A stretch of DNA of 64,000 nt from Crambe crambe (lineage: Eukaryota > Porifera > Demospongiae > Poecilosclerida > Crambeidae). The DNA is taken from assembly GCA_963924555.1 (NCBI GenBank), contig OZ004583.1, positions 930,001 through 994,000 of the forward strand, written 5' to 3'. The translations under genes and the position numbers were made by a program. Positions 11,358-43,514 of this stretch are shown here, in pieces. The first letter of the stretch is position 1, and every line of letters begins with the position of its first letter. Below the pieces are notes generated by a model. It worked only from the letters and a program-made list of their open reading frames with translations. It was not told the DNA's origin and did not search any database.

Positions 11358-14300
11358 ATGATGTCTTCACCTTCAGCAGGCAAAAGAAGAATGGACACAG
11401 ATGTTGTCAAATTGTGAGTCTGGGTTTCTTGTAAAATGTGACCTCTATTCATAAACATGACTGTCTCTTCACCGACATGCCTACCTAAGCATATTCACTA
11501 GTCACTTTACATTCTTCCTATTAGCAGCATGATACCACAAATTTGTATAGCGTCTGTTTAAATTCAGTCTTTGCCAGAGCAGCTACATCACTTTGACCAC
11601 GATCATAAAAAGAAATCTCCATAAAAGCATTGCAGGCTGAGTCTGGAGAGATTTCAACCTGGCTTGTGTGCCATTACTAATGTGTTGTTTAGTCACTGGT
11701 TAATGGGTGTGTATCCATATCGGTTGTACTGGGCATTATACAGTTTGTATTTATGGGGACTACCTAATTGTGTATTGATACACAAATACTGACAACTCCA
11801 TTAGGCCTGTAGTTAATCAGAGACATGACTTCCAAAGAGGGATCATATTTTGTGGTCTTTCATTCAAATTTAACTCTGATACAATGTATGAGGGACAGTG
11901 GGATACCTATTGACTCTTGATACAATGTATGAGGGAAAAAAGAAACTGTGGGATGCCTATTGATTACATATTTGCACCTAACCTCACAAGTACTTTGGAA
12001 TCTAGGTTTTGTACATCACTAAGCAAGGTGATGAGGCCTTATATACTTGCTATTCCTCTAGTGGTATGTCCTGTTGAACACAGATTCATGTGATATCTCT
12101 GAGCATTTTAATAACTGCCAAACTCGCAACCACCACATGCTCTTGTTAATAATCCATCTAGAAAGTTACTGATGCAGTAGTAGTAACAGTAGTTATGTAA
12201 CAAACAGAAATCTATCTATTGAAGCTTGGCTTCATATAACATGTAAACCTTTTGTATTGTACTGAGCTATTGAGGGCAGTGATGCTCATAGAGCATTATT
12301 ATTACTGTGGCTAGCACATTCAGTGGGGAGCTACTCAGATTCTGTAAATTCACTCTCTGAATGAAGTTTGCACTCATACCATTTTACACCTTTTCTCACA
12401 AAATCCCACTACATGGGGCAGTGAAGGAACCAGTTCTTCCTGGCTATGTCCTGATAAACGATGGGACTAATTCGAGGGGAAGGGGATAATCCTCTCATTA
12501 TTTACCTCATTAGGGGTAATACCTATGCGAAATGAATAATACATCTCCGGCTCCTGTTATGGTTATTGTTGTTTTTTTTTCTTGTTCACTTTTGCAGAAT
12601 AGAGAGTAAACATGAGGTGACTATCTTGGGTGGGTTGAATGAATTCTATGTGAAGTTCTTTGGACCTACAGGAAGTGAGTTGATGAAACAGCTGCTCATC
12701 TAGTAGCAGTTACACGGCAATGACTTTTGAGTTTGTCCAGTAGCTGTAGTTCTGTAGCTGTAGAAGCAGTGACAGGGCAAATCACGAAGTTATGGGTAAT
12801 TGCTTGTCTAAAGCGCTAAGCCAGGAAGCTCTTCTAAATAAAGCACCTGTTTGAATCCATGTATGCCATTCAGGGTCGGATAAAATTGACCCCCTTTCTG
12901 CTAAAAATCCAATTGTGCTTTGAAAGCTCTTACAACACTGCCAACAGGGCTAATGGACACCAAGTGGTTTTTCTGGTGCAGAGCACAGCACCCCACTTCA
13001 GTGATGCTGACACAGTTGTTGATTGCACACTTGCCAGCTCATCCGTTACCAGGCATTGGGGCTAACCCTGAAATTGGCTACAAAAATATAGCCAAAAAAG
13101 TCTTTTATTTCTTTAATCGGATTATTCTTTCCTTCTCTTCTTCCCACTTCAGCTCCGTATGAAGGTGGTGTGTGGAAGGTCAGAGTGGACCTGCCTGACA
13201 AGTATCCTTTTAAATCCCCGTCAATAGGTACGTAGGTCGGAGTGAGATCTCTAGATAAGACACTGAATAACATATGGCAATTATAATGCCAGCTAGTGAT
13301 TCTAGCCTCAGTGGGAAATAGTCCTATAAATTCTCTCAGTGCCATACCAGGATGCAGAGAAGAGATAGTCATCCCTTGATATCTATCTTCCTGTAATAAG
13401 GTCATTTGCATCCCTATGACTTCAGGTCCCTCGAGGGTATATGCATACCTGATGGTGAAAGTTTTCACAGACAGTGTGGGAAATACCATTTGAATTGCTG
13501 TCAGTTGCTGCTTCATAAGCAGTATGTGTATGTTTAGCAATGCACGATTGTATACATGGTCTGCCAAGCCAGAGCATTTAGTTTTCACTCCATTCAGTAT
13601 AGCAGTAATGGATTATAGAGTATATAAGACATGTGAAAGATTGAAAAAAGTTGTTATTTTGAGCACTGTGATAGTAGCTGTATTTTCAAGATGAGTTCAA
13701 ACTGTTTGCTTTTGTTTCATTAGGTTTTATGAACAGAATATTTCATCCTAATATTGATGAAGCGTAAGTAATTCATACATAGCCACAGCTAAATGTATGG
13801 AGTCTAAATAGTACATACTCACTTCATCTTATAAGCCATCAACCAATCAGCTGACTCTCTCTCTCTCTCTCTCTCTCTCCCTTCCTCCTCCTCTCTCCAG
13901 GTCAGGGACTGTATGTCTAGATGTCATCAACCAAGCCTGGACGGCACTTTACGGTAAGCACACACAGTATACAGTCACATGACAAGACCTACAGCATGTA
14001 AGCCAGATACTTGCCATGTAAATTACCCTGACTTAACATCAGACCAACCATTAGCTTGTGTCATGAGATTCTGTATCTATGATGTCAGATTGTGCCATTT
14101 TTGTCGAGTATGGAGGTTTATCAGAATCTGTAGAATGCAGGGGCAATATAACAGTCTGACACTGGTCAGTGGGTTGGACAATAAATAAGTATAGAAATCA
14201 CAGTTCTATGCCACCTGATGGGTTAAACGTTAGTTGGCGTAGAAAGGAAATTGTGGTTTTCAGATATTGACCACTTTTTAGAAGTGGTTTGGATAATGAG

Positions 14301-14385
14301 GATGTGTAATAGATGTAAGAGGTGTCTTCAGAATAATTAGCACCATTGTGGAGGTGTTACTTGACTCCTGTTTGAGAGGAAAGGT

Positions 14386-14442
<57 letters not shown>

Positions 14443-15114
14443 CACAGATCTGTCAAATATCTTTGAGGCATTTCTACCTCAACTGCTCTCCTATCCTAAC
14501 CCAGCTGACCCCCTCAATGGTGATGCTGCAGCTCTCTATCTTCATAAACCTGAAGACTTCAAGAAAAAAGTTTTAGGTAAATACAGATGTTTCTACCTAC
14601 TTCTTTCAACAGGAAGTTGGATATATCAAGGGGGATATAATATTCTTCCTGGTGTCAGTGTAGAGGTTGACATTGGGGGTGGTTTTCATGATACAGTGGT
14701 GTTCCATCAAAGGGCAATGCATACAGCTTAGTGACATCAAAGGAAAGTTAATGTGCCTGAAGCCACCAGATGTATGTACAGGAATCCATTTAGTAACAAC
14801 TGCCAAAAGGTTGGCTTCTTAGTGAAGAAGGAAGATTGCAAAGCATGGTTTGAACAGCTACTGGCAACTTGAAAGTTTGGCTTTCAGCTTATCAGATTTC
14901 ATAATCCCTTGGATTTCAGTATCATTGTGCCATCAATCACATGCTCATTGGTATAATCAATGTTATGTGTTGTCCTTCTCTTTGTGTGGCAGACTATGTC
15001 AAGCGCTATGCAACAGAAGATGCATTACGGGATGACGAAGCTTCGAGTTCAAGTGCCAGTGAAATGAGCGAGTTATCGGACGACGAAGACCAAATTCAAG
15101 ACATGGAGCTATAG
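11358..15114 (+). CDS. UBE2H: Ubiquitin-conjugating enzyme E2 H
   Basis: Seven exons: 11358-11413, 12598-12674, 13153-13227, 13724-13763, 13901-13953, 14448-14576, 14993-15114; 183 aa, the same length as human. The protein begins [19 protein letters not shown]; the second Met (11361) corresponds to the human start. The UBC fold shows [18 protein letters not shown] with the catalytic Cys in TVCLDV. The tail is acidic ([18 protein letters not shown]), as in UBE2H, the E2 of the CTLH/GID ligase in vertebrates. Two acceptors sit directly behind CT microsatellites (13859-13900 and 14394-14447). Intron 1 is 1.2 kb. Confidence 0.97.
14394..14441 (+). repeat. (CT)n microsatellite used as polypyrimidine tract
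   Basis: About 48 bases of TC repeat run into CACACAG|, the acceptor of UBE2H exon 6. A shorter tract at 13859-13880 precedes exon 5. Confidence 0.9.
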
Positions 15115-15602
15115 CACATCTGCAGACTAGGCCACACCTTCCTTTTTTCTTCCTGTACGATAAAATTAATAATTCTCTTACTCATGAAGTATCATCATTT
15201 TCTCATTATCAACTACAAAACAGATTTTTTTTTTTTTCATTTTCAAAAAATTAACTATTTTCCTTATTATTATTTTTTCCATTTCTGGTTTTTCTTTTCT
15301 TTCTCGTGCATTCAATTAGGGAGGTTTATGTTGCATGCTAAAAGATTTTGTAGAGCTGATGCATAAATGTACCATACTGACTCTGTAGTGTAATACATCA
15401 CATTACACTATGGAACTCGACTTTCACAATCACCTGATGCCTTCAGGCGGTTTACATTATGCCACCAAAATAAGATTTGTCATCATCATTAGTAAATATA
15501 ACTGTCATAATTAGCTGATGCAACATTTCATTTTGATTCATGATAAATTATGTGATTTCTTTTTATTCGCTATTTTATTTATTATTTTTTTCCTTCAAAG
15601 TT
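15115..15602. other. Convergent 3' region between UBE2H and ELP4
   Basis: T-rich sequence with no supported exon; probably the 3' UTRs of both neighbours. Confidence 0.5.
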
Positions 15603-18600
15603 TTAAAAATCAATATCTCGTTTTGTTAGTTTTCTTCTTGTTCCTTCTGCGTCCTTGCTAGTACTACCATCGTTCTTGGTGCTCTTAGGTTTTGGGATTG
15701 TTACTGGATCTTGCTGTGCTCTGTTAGCAGTCTCTGATAGCTCAGGGGGAAGATGGAGTTTCTGTATGTTAGAGTGGGACGGATCATTTGATCAAGGAGA
15801 TTATGACCACAATGAATGTATAGATAGCTACTGCATTCAGCCCCTTATGTGTGCAAACATACATACATACATACATACATTCATTCATTGTACTGAGGCC
15901 ACCTACCCTTAAAGTCTTGCATACTTACTTCAATGGAGAACTTCTTTCTCTTGAGTTTGAAGGCAAGGTCAAGTGTTTCAGGATGGTAGCTGGTCAGGGA
16001 GTTCAAGCAAGGCAACTTGTGAATGTGAAACAACCCTACGACAAAGTAAACATCCTCTTGATGCAGTAAGGTACGTAAGGTATGCATGTAAGAGTGTTCA
16101 AGGGCATTGCTGAGTGCTTACCATGGTAGTCTCTAAAGGCAGGATTGGTTTCTTTATCAGACCCAGCAAAAGACTCGAGTCTCACAGCCCCATCACACAG
16201 TCTTCGCAGTCGGTTGATATGGAGACTATCCTACCAGAAATACAAGCAAGAATTGTTTTTTTTTTCTTTCCCCTTGCTAGCTAGAGTTCAAAGTCCATGG
16301 TATATTATTGTACCTACCTGCATGAGGTGGGTGGGGACAGTCACTAAGGCAACAGCATAAGCCCTCCTGAGGAGTGCCCTGAGACAATGGAAGAATTGGA
16401 GAAGGGAGTGGGAGGAGTCGGTCATGCCTCCCTGGTCCAGCCAGAGGGGTGAGCCGAGGGACTGCAATCCTAGTCTAAGAACATTTCTCTGCAGGAAGAG
16501 GGAAAGAAGGGTCTTTAGTGTATGTTAGACATTATGTACTTTACCTGTTTTGAAATGGCTTCATCGACTGAAAAATGATTTCTCTGGATCACCTCCTCAA
16601 TCTCCTCCTTTAGGGCGATGTAGAGTTCCTGAGCTGAACTGTTACGGAAGGAAAATTTAATGTGTAAGCACTTCTCGGATCAACAAGATATCCTGTGATT
16701 TCAGGAACTGGACACACTTAGGACCCTCTTTTGGAGGTCATTTTGTACACAATAGTACAGCAGATTGTCCTTTGTTGAAAGGTTTGTCCTCTTTCAAAGT
16801 GTCCTCTATCGAAGGTTCCACAGTATAGTTACATACCTCATTCCCGTCTTGCCCAGTGCATTGAAATGCACTGTATCCACAGCTTCAGTTCTTGTTTCTG
16901 ACATCCTGGCAGTCAAGTCAAATGAGTGACCAAACCGATTGCTGAATGATGACTGAACCTTGGGGAGGCTTTGGTAGCGCCAGGCTATCTTCATGGGGTC
17001 CTCCTCTGAGGGCTCTACTTCATCCTTCTTCGTGGACGGCTGCTCTCTGCCCTTCTGGAAGGCTTGGGGAGAATTCCTTGCATCATCAACTGATCCCGGA
17101 AGATCCTACAATTAGAAGAATTATCTATCATTGGTGAATTAGAAATCTAAGGTCAGGGCAGTAACATTCCAGTTGGCAGATATTTTACCAATAATAATTG
17201 CAACTAACTATTAATAAAATACTACAAAAAGAACTAGTTATGTGATAAAGTTGCTTGAGAATCGCTAAAATAATTGAATACTATTTTTAAATCTGTCACA
17301 CGCATAAACTATACCACTATCGTCTACTGCTAGTCCGTGAACAGGTTTCCACTCCCCTTTGTCCTTCCTTTTATTATAAAATGTTGTCTTAAAGGATCCC
17401 TTGGAGTTGAACACAAAGATACGATAGTTATCTTCGTCTGTGACATACACATAACCATCAACATCAAGTGCAATACGTAACGGTGAGCTCAGATGCTTTG
17501 AACCAAATACTCTCACGGATTCTCCCCCAGCCGTGAAGACTTGGACGCGTTGGTTCCCCTTATCAGCCACGAATATTTCTCCAGAGCTATCACAGGATAT
17601 ACCAGATGGACACTTCAAACAGTTCTTTCGCCAGCCTTCCCCCCAATAGTACTAGAAAAGGTGAGGTCAGAGTTGAAGACTTGAATACAATGATTGCTGA
17701 AGTCAGTCATGTAGATCTTATCGTTGTATGTATTGTAAGCAATACACATTGGTATACTCGGTTTGTTAATGTCGGTACTAACGGCAACGATGAATTCACC
17801 TCTTGCTGTGAATTTCTGAATGCGGTGATTGCCACCGTCTGTTACCAGAATATTCCCATTACTGTCCACTGCCACATCATTGGGACACTTAAACTGCCCT
17901 TCGCCGGAACCTTGTGTGCCAAAGGAGAGAGGTTTCTCTCCACTAGGACTTAAAACTGTTACACAATGTCTATCTCGCTCAGTTACAACCATTTCCCCCC
18001 TTGCATTGAGGACTATTCCATATGGTTGGTTTATTTGATCGAAAGTTTTGAAGGGGAAATCTAAATGCATGACAGTCGACTTTATACACAGGAAAAAAGG
18101 ACTTCCTCTGATGTGCTGATCTTCGACTTTAACAGATAGCTGATGCCTCCCTTTGGTAGTCGGACAATAACTAATTTCATATTGACCCTTAATTTCTCTT
18201 CTCTTTACGTTGCCTCTCAATATGGCACCTGTTAGCTCAGATATAAGTTCACATTGAAATAACGCTTTGCAAGGTTCACCCTTGAAGTCGCTAGCTTGTA
18301 CGATGGCAGTAGATTCCTCTCCAACCACAGCTACCTCCAAACCTTTACCTGTTGCATGGCATTGTGAGGGGTCAGGACTTCCTGGTACACCTATTCGTCC
18401 ATAGTTCTGACACATTGCAGTGACATCAGTTGAAGCTATGAATTCTATGTCAGCTTCTGTGTTAGGCTTTAATACGTCTGGTTGGAGTGTAGCAGTCAGT
18501 TCCTTCACTTGCTTGATTATGGTTGTCATCACTTCTTCCTGACTACTTGTCTCCAGGCTCTCAAGACAGCTGCTCAACTTGGCCATGATGGTCTCCAACT

Positions 18601-19766
18601 TGTCTCTTTGGACTGCAAGGCCTTTCAGCTTCTCCTGAGTCCTTTGGTGTAGCTGGCTTATCAACTTGGTCTCTCTGACATCGATGATTTCATGGAGTTG
18701 TTGGGTGGTACGATGTATATCTGCTTCAGTAGCCGCTTGCTGGTCAGATATCTCTCCACAATGCTCATCGAAATGTGCCAATGCTTTCTTGACAGTTGTG
18801 AGTTGCTTCCCCAGTGATGGGGTCATCTCTCTCTTGTACTTCTCGTAACATGAGGTGATCAAGTTGTACTCGTGGCTGAGATGTTTCTGGCCTTGGAGTG
18901 TACAGTAAGAGCAGATTAGCTCCCCACATGTCTCACAGTACAGCTCCAGTTCTCTATCAGCATGAACAGAGCAGACTTTCTTTGAAGGATTGGGGCGTGT
19001 CACGTCACCTTCCACCCTCTCAAGTTGCTCAATTGTTGCTTCTTTTCGAGACATTTCTGACATAAACACATACAGGTCAAGCAAGGTGGGGGTGTGCACA
19101 ACGCTAAAATCATTTTGAATCATAATATGATTGTCATTAATTTTGTCAGCAGAATAACACATGAATCTATTTATTCTCTTCAGTAAATATCATTAATTAT
19201 ACATGTTAGCATCATTGATAAAGACTTTAGGATTCTGTCTACCACTAACCTCAGTGGTTCCAGTCTACTAATTTCAGTGGCCTGACCTTCAGAATATCTT
19301 GGGTCTTCTCATTGGCGCTGGCCAGAAAGAGGGTGTGGCCACACATGACTCCTTCTGAGAGGAAGTACTTGAAAAGCAGACGAGAATATGATCCAGCAAC
19401 ATCCTCCTCTGAAGCATAACAATATACATTGTACAAGTTTCAGTCCCGCATACTAATTAAGAAGGGGATGGGGAGGGGTGGATGAAAGGGAGGGAATATC
19501 TTCAGGCTTTACTACACATACTAGGGAATGACATACTTACCTAATAGCAAGACAGTACCCACAGCTAGACCTCCACCTACGATAACATGATTATACCATG
19601 TATGTGTCAACCAATCAATGTGACCACACCTTTGTTTCTTACCTAATAGAGAGTCCATGGAGGGTACCCCACTAGAGACAAGGAGCTGGGCATTGTACAG
19701 AGACGGTCTAGAACCTCTTGGGTGTGAAGGCTTGTTGGTTACTTTCTTCTTGAAACTGGAAGCCAT
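15603..19766 (-). CDS. ELP4: Elongator complex subunit 4
   Basis: Nine exons: 19766-19643, 19576-19541, 19408-19287, 17105-16837, 16638-16545, 16488-16318, 16230-16122, 16035-15929, 15761-15603; 396 aa (human 424), all in phase. ELP4 is a RecA-like subunit of the Elp456 ring of Elongator, which supports tRNA wobble-uridine modification. Diagnostic segments are [64 protein letters not shown]. An in-frame ATG at 19865 exists, but 19766 fits the family better and lies below the promoter motifs. The 2.2-kb intron (17106-19286) holds a TRIM/NHL-like gene on the same strand; the intron at 16639-16836 holds a MITE. Confidence 0.94.
16701..16826 (-). mobile_element. MITE-like element, pogo-type ends
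   Basis: On the minus strand it begins TACTGTGGAACCTTCGA and contains AGAGGACA and CAACAAAGGACAA motifs, ending near a GTGTCC segment. CAGTGGAACCTC-like termini are typical of pogo/Tigger-derived MITEs. It shares motifs with 8480-8582 and 55664-55822. Confidence 0.5.
17265..19063 (-). CDS. TRIM/NHL-like protein without RING, nested in the ELP4 intron
   Basis: The ATG at 19063 (or 19054) opens about 480 codons. In order: B-box ([18 protein letters not shown], then CSYC and HLSHEY), a coiled coil ([20 protein letters not shown] region), a filamin-type Ig repeat ([17 protein letters not shown] to HIRGSPF), then NHL beta-propeller repeats ([20 protein letters not shown]). This is the TRIM2/TRIM3/TRIM71 layout, but no RING is seen at the N-terminus and only about 220 bases separate it from the ELP4 exon. 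The frame breaks near 17635 in a G6 run; one extra G would join it to the last NHL repeats ([19 protein letters not shown]), ending at 17265. The break may be an assembly error or a real truncation. Family members are ubiquitin ligases or RNA-binding regulators; without a RING, ligase activity is doubtful. Confidence 0.75.
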
Positions 19767-19795
19767 AGCATTTATATTCAAATTTTTCAAAGGTC

Positions 19796-19830
19796 CACGT
19801 GGGTGTCGTTTTATTAGAACAGTGACGTCA
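19796..19830. promoter_or_regulatory. E-box and CRE in the ELP4/UBE2N bidirectional promoter
   Basis: CACGTG at 19796-19801 and TGACGTCA at 19823-19830 lie in the 160-base gap between the two start codons. Confidence 0.55.
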
Positions 19831-19926
19831 CGACGCTTGTATGTATGTTTGGCAGCCAGCCGCAAATCTGGCCAAGCCGTTGCCTATAATAATTATTTTG
19901 AAGTAAAGAAGTACCAAGTCTTCATA

Positions 19927-21334
19927 ATGGCTGGCCTACCAAGAAGGATAATAAAGGTAGGTCTCTGTGGTAGAATTCAGTCCAGAAAATATGTAACTGG
20001 CTTGCTATGAGGTGTGAGCTTGCTATCATTCTGGCCTCCTCATCTACAATTATAATATGCTACTCATTATTTCATGTGTAGGAGACTCAGCGTCTTATGG
20101 CAGAACCAGTCCCAGGGATAAGTGCCATCCCTGATGAAAGCAACTCCAGATACTTCCATGTTATCGTAGCGGGCCCAAAAGATGTGAGTCAATTAGTATT
20201 ACATTACGTCTTCAGTGTGATTCCTAGAGATTAGTAAGTAACCCACCTTTTACTTAAGTTGACTGCTCTTTTACTTGATGGTGTGGGTCTCTGAGGAGTT
20301 ACCTGAATAGTGACACAGCGTAGAAAGAGAACTTGTGATATCCTATATAATGCCCACCTTACTTATATTGTTTTCGCCATTTCGCAGTCTCCATTTGAGG
20401 GTGGGACATTCAAACTAGAGCTCTTTCTTCCTGAGGAGTATCCAATGGCTCCTCCCAAAGTTCGCTTCATGACAAAAATCTATCATCCTAATATTGACAA
20501 GCTAGGAAGAATTTGTTTGGATATTTTGAAAGGTATGTACATACATAGGTCAAGAAGATGAACTCCATGAACTTATAGTAACTAATTAATGAGGGAAGGC
20601 ACATTTTTGTGGGTAGTAGACCAAACAGCAATTCTAGTTCATGGTAAAGGTGGTCATTATTATCTCTGTTGATTTCACTGGAGGATTTTTCTGGATGACT
20701 CTGCAGCTTAGCCCAATACACATGCATGTTAACTATACTATAACTCCTAATGAAGGGAGGGAGAATGTGGTTAATTATAATTAATGAGCCGCTGAGTGAT
20801 TACCCAATGAGGGGAAAATTCTGCCATAAACTATCATACCGGATGAAACCCTGTGTATGCTGAAACTGAAGGACTTAATTTATCATGATTATTAAACAGA
20901 CAAATGGAGTCCAGCTCTGCAGATTCGGACAGTACTATTGTCAATCCAAGCACTTTTGAGTGCTCCCAATCCTGACGACCCTCTAGCAAATGATGTTGCA
21001 GAACTATGGAAGACAAATGAAGCTCAAGCAATTAAAACTGGTGAGTAGTGAGGTTCTTAACTAGCATTGCAGTACCAGTTGCTTATCTAACGTGTTGCTT
21101 ATTTAACATCTCTGGCAGTTTTTATATATTTTTTTATTGTTTTTTTTTTCCTGGTCAGTGGGGGTTAACAGTTTCTTCCTTTGTTCAATAGGTGCGGGGA
21201 AATTACCCCCCAAACTGGTCAATAATCACTGTGTATTATACCCCAAACTAGTCAATAATCACTTTGTGTATAATCATTATTTCCTCTCTTCTATAGCAAG
21301 AGAATGGACAGCACGACATGCAATGTCAAGTTAG
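19927..21334 (+). CDS. UBE2N: Ubiquitin-conjugating enzyme E2 N (Ubc13)
   Basis: Five exons: 19927-19956, 20082-20183, 20388-20532, 20900-21040, 21297-21334; 151 aa (human 152). With a UEV partner it builds K63-linked ubiquitin chains for DNA-damage tolerance and TRAF-type immune signalling. The start [10 protein letters not shown] and segments [16 protein letters not shown] (catalytic Cys in RICLD) and [20 protein letters not shown] are almost identical to the human protein. It is divergent from ELP4 and convergent with TMEM254 (224 bases between stops). Confidence 0.97.
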
Positions 21335-21558
21335 AACAATGCAGTGATTTTAAGACTTTTATTTGTTGTATGAATACAGCAGTTATTCTTATTATTATTG
21401 TATGACATGCTCTCTCGTGTTTCACCATAATCACAAGTGTCTCTGAATGCATGCACCCACAACTAATACTAATATGCTTGCTTAGAGTCAATTATTATTA
21501 GTATTTTTTTCTTAATATTAACTGACTAAGAAAACAACATACTATGCAACACAAGAAT

Positions 21559-22054
21559 CTATTTGGCAGCTTTTTTATTCAGAATCTGGTTGCATTTTGC
21601 TCTCAATGGTAGTAAGGATGTGAAACCAACAAGGGTGGTTTGCACTGTCCAGAAAAAGGTGTCCCTTCTTGTCAGATTCATTCTCCTGTGGAGAGAGAGA
21701 GAGAGAGAGAGAGTAAATGGATAACTTTAGGGTGTGGCTCTGCAAATATATATCTACCTGGTAAGTATGTAAGCATACAGTCCTTCTGCTAAGTGAACTG
21801 CTATCGTTGCTCCTAGCATCAATCTTAGGAGAGTGGGCTGTTTATAATTCATGTAGGAGAGGAAGGTACCCAGAGGTCCCAGCACACTATAGGGGATCAC
21901 ATCTGGGCAAAACACTCCAACCTCCAGAAAAGATGCTTGATTCTTATAAGAGTTTACAAGGTGCTATTTATCTTACAGCCATGGTTCCTATTCCTACAGT
22001 GACCCAAGCCCAGTTGTACCACTGAACAATCTTGAAATAGTTTCTCTCCTTCAT
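21559..22054 (-). CDS. TMEM254: TMEM254-like membrane protein
   Basis: Three exons: 22054-21977, 21921-21758, 21685-21559; 122 aa (human 123). The segment IPYSVLGPLGTFLSYM matches human IPYQNLGPLGPFTQYL, followed by a membrane segment with HLAEGLYAYIL (human HVGESLYAIVL). The C-terminus is Lys-rich. The function of TMEM254 is not established. The acceptor of exon 3 follows a CT microsatellite (GA on the plus strand, 21692-21714). Confidence 0.85.
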
Positions 22055-22578
22055 TTCAATATAGTAGGTAATGGTCGCCAATAGCGTGACTTTGAGATTA
22101 CGATTTAGAATTACCAACGTGCACGGACTGCTAGTAAACTAGCTGTACTGTAAATAGAGCACAGTTTGTTTGCATGCGAGGATGTATGCAGAAGGAGGAA
22201 GCATTCTTACTGAAAGTATGCGCAGATAATACTATTTGCAAATCAAGATCCGATATCAGGTAATTAAATTCACATTCCTAAGAATGTACAGACTAAAATA
22301 GCTGTCAGTATAAGCAATATAGTTAGTGTAATCTTAATTATTCCGAGTGGCTATGTGTACAGCTGGCTACGCTGCATTAGACCAAGTGTATCCATGCGGC
22401 AGCATTATAACACTTGGCAGCCTAGCGTGCCAACATACCTGAGTTTAGCAGTCAATTGTGATTCAGGTGCTAGCTAGCTCAGTTTTGGCAGGAAACACAT
22501 ACTGTCCCCAGTTACATAGCTAGGAGTGTAGTTAGTAGTAAACACCACATTTGTGGTAGTAAAGTTAGAGTAAAAACC

Positions 22579-41375
<18,797 letters not shown>

Positions 41376-41669
41376 TTGAGTTGAATTATGTTTTGTTCGT
41401 TATTCATTACCACACCCCCCACTCCAGTGTATGTATGTTTTTTGTGCAAGCCTTATGCTGACTAATAATGGTTGAAATTTATGTATGTATATATGTATTA
41501 CTTCATCACATCAGATATTTAATAGTCTATGATGCTTGCATTAGATGAATTGTTTATGGCACTTTTTAGTTCCAAATCCTTTCGAATCTTTCTTAAAACT
41601 TTTTTTTTTGACAATGTCGTGGCAATGGTGCAGTGTGAAACGTGATATAATTGTCATAGATTGCTAGTG
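41376..41669. other. Convergent 3' region between FGD and SNIP1
   Basis: AT-rich, no supported exon; presumably shared 3' UTR space of 294 bases. Confidence 0.5.
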
Positions 41670-43514
41670 TTATGTTTCCTCCTGTTCTTCGTCTTCCGAG
41701 TCTCCCTTGGAGTTTTCGTGTAGAATGACATACTCTCTTGAGCTGAACCCAAACTTGATCACATCCTGCAGAAATAATGGAAAGAGAGCCAAGTCACTCA
41801 ACCTGACAAGGGCAAGTTCATGTATTATATAACCCAACAATAATTAATGTGAGAGAAGGCTTATTTTGCTCAAAAGTCTCTCTCTCACCTTTTCCTTGAG
41901 TTCATAATACTTGGCTTGTTCAATCTTCTGGTCATTGATGAAGGAACCATTTGTGGATCCAAGGTCAATCAAATATGGCCTAAGAAATAAGAAGATATGG
42001 CTAGAATTAGATACTAGCTGTCTTGGGGCTTCTGCTATAGATCATCTACTGTTTAAATACTTACTCAAACCGCCTAGCCTCATATCAAGATACTTCTGTA
42101 TCTGTATCTCTATGTATGGTCCCTTGGAACATAAATATGTAACTGATGACCGACCTGACTCTTTTCCCATTGTCTCCATTGGGTTTGGTGTACTCCACCA
42201 GTCTATACTGCAGCACTGCATGTTGTTTGGAACACGATGGGTGGTCCACGGGCAAGTCACAGATCTGAAACAAGAAGATCAGTCTTGGTATACATAAGGG
42301 AAAGAAAGGGTCTGGTCACTTACCCTTCTATCTCTCCCCACCAGATACGCACTCTGTCTGTGGATATAAAGGGTAGCTGCAAGCAAGAAAAAACACCAAT
42401 ACATCTTTGTAATAATTGGTAAAAACTGAAGGATGGGACTACAGTATTACATAGCATATCTTACGTAACGTTTCGTCTCCCTTGAAGGCATACAATCTCC
42501 ATCTAGTTTTTGGAATCCTAGCCTCTTCTGGCTCACTGTAATTGATCACGATCCCCTGGAAGGGGGGAGATTACATCCTCAATAACCACAGCAACAGACC
42601 ACACCTTCTAAATACCTTATAAGTATTAGTTTCAGCAGCTAATTTTCCCGAGAGAGCATAGTTTGTTCCTGTAGTGGCAGAGTTAGCGTCTTCTGACTTA
42701 TCTTCCTCCCCTTCCTCCTGTCCTCCCTCTGAGGCAGCTGTTCTTGTCCTTCCCCCTCCATATCTGAGACAAACAAAGACGGTGTTCTCTCCATGTAGGA
42801 AGGTTTTTGAAGGTGTGCTCTTTTTTAGGATAAGCTATTTAGACTAGATTGTAGCTACATGCACCTATTAATAATTTCAACTGTGAAAAAATTGTTAACT
42901 ATGAGTACTATGGTCCTTTAAGAAATCTTTCTTTTTTAAATACTTAGTTTTAAAAGGGACACTCACTCATATTGAGAATAATCTACTCCTTCTGGTGGCC
43001 CTCGTCTGTGTCGAGATCTTTCAGTAGGTTCCTGTCTCGAATCATCTCTTCCATGGGTCTCTCTGCGATCCCCCCTCTCTCCTCTCCTCTCCCTTTGGTC
43101 TTCTACCTCTTCCCTCTTCCTCTGAAAAGACTCTGTTGTTTCCTTCTGTGGTCTCCTCTCCTTTCTATCTCTCCTTCTTTCATGAGTTCTACTTTGATTG
43201 TCAGAATCCCCATCACTTTTTCTCCTTTTATGATGATCGTGATGAGATGGGATTCCATTATTAGGTGACTGATGACTTCCAGGTGAAACTTCTTGTCTGT
43301 GATGTGTCTTATGTCCAATTTCTCTGTGTTCTCGAGATCTGAAGGGATAGAAGATCTCTAATTAATGCACACCCTATTCCAAACAGTGCACACTTTACCT
43401 CATCCTAGGACTTCTTGATCTATGTCTGTGTCTTCGCTTTTCGTCTGGCTCTCTTTCTCTACGCTCTTCGTCCTCATAGTGTCTCCTGCTAGAAGACCTT
43501 TTCTCCGATTCCAT
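41670..43514 (-). CDS. SNIP1: Smad nuclear-interacting protein 1 (FHA domain)
   Basis: Eight exons: 43514-43399, 43338-42967, 42763-42616, 42555-42465, 42376-42324, 42264-42155, 41979-41889, 41765-41670; 358 aa (human 396). The N-terminal half is rich in Arg, Ser, Glu and His, typical of splicing-associated proteins. The FHA domain is clear: YLVGRDRRICDLPVDHPSCS, KQHAVLQYRLVEYT, YLIDLGSTNGSFIND. The C-terminus KFGFSSREYVILHE matches human KFGFSSREYVLLHE. SNIP1 is a spliceosome component and modulates Smad/CBP signalling and Dicer-linked RNA processing in vertebrates. The donor of exon 6 (GTCGGT) is weak but required by phase. Confidence 0.94.

Noticed and set aside
13046..13588. 180-codon minus-strand ORF
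   Set aside because: It overlaps UBE2H exon 3 in antisense and shows no domain or splice support.
41911..42297. 128-codon plus-strand ORF
   Set aside because: Antisense of SNIP1 exons 6-7, which encode a clear FHA domain.
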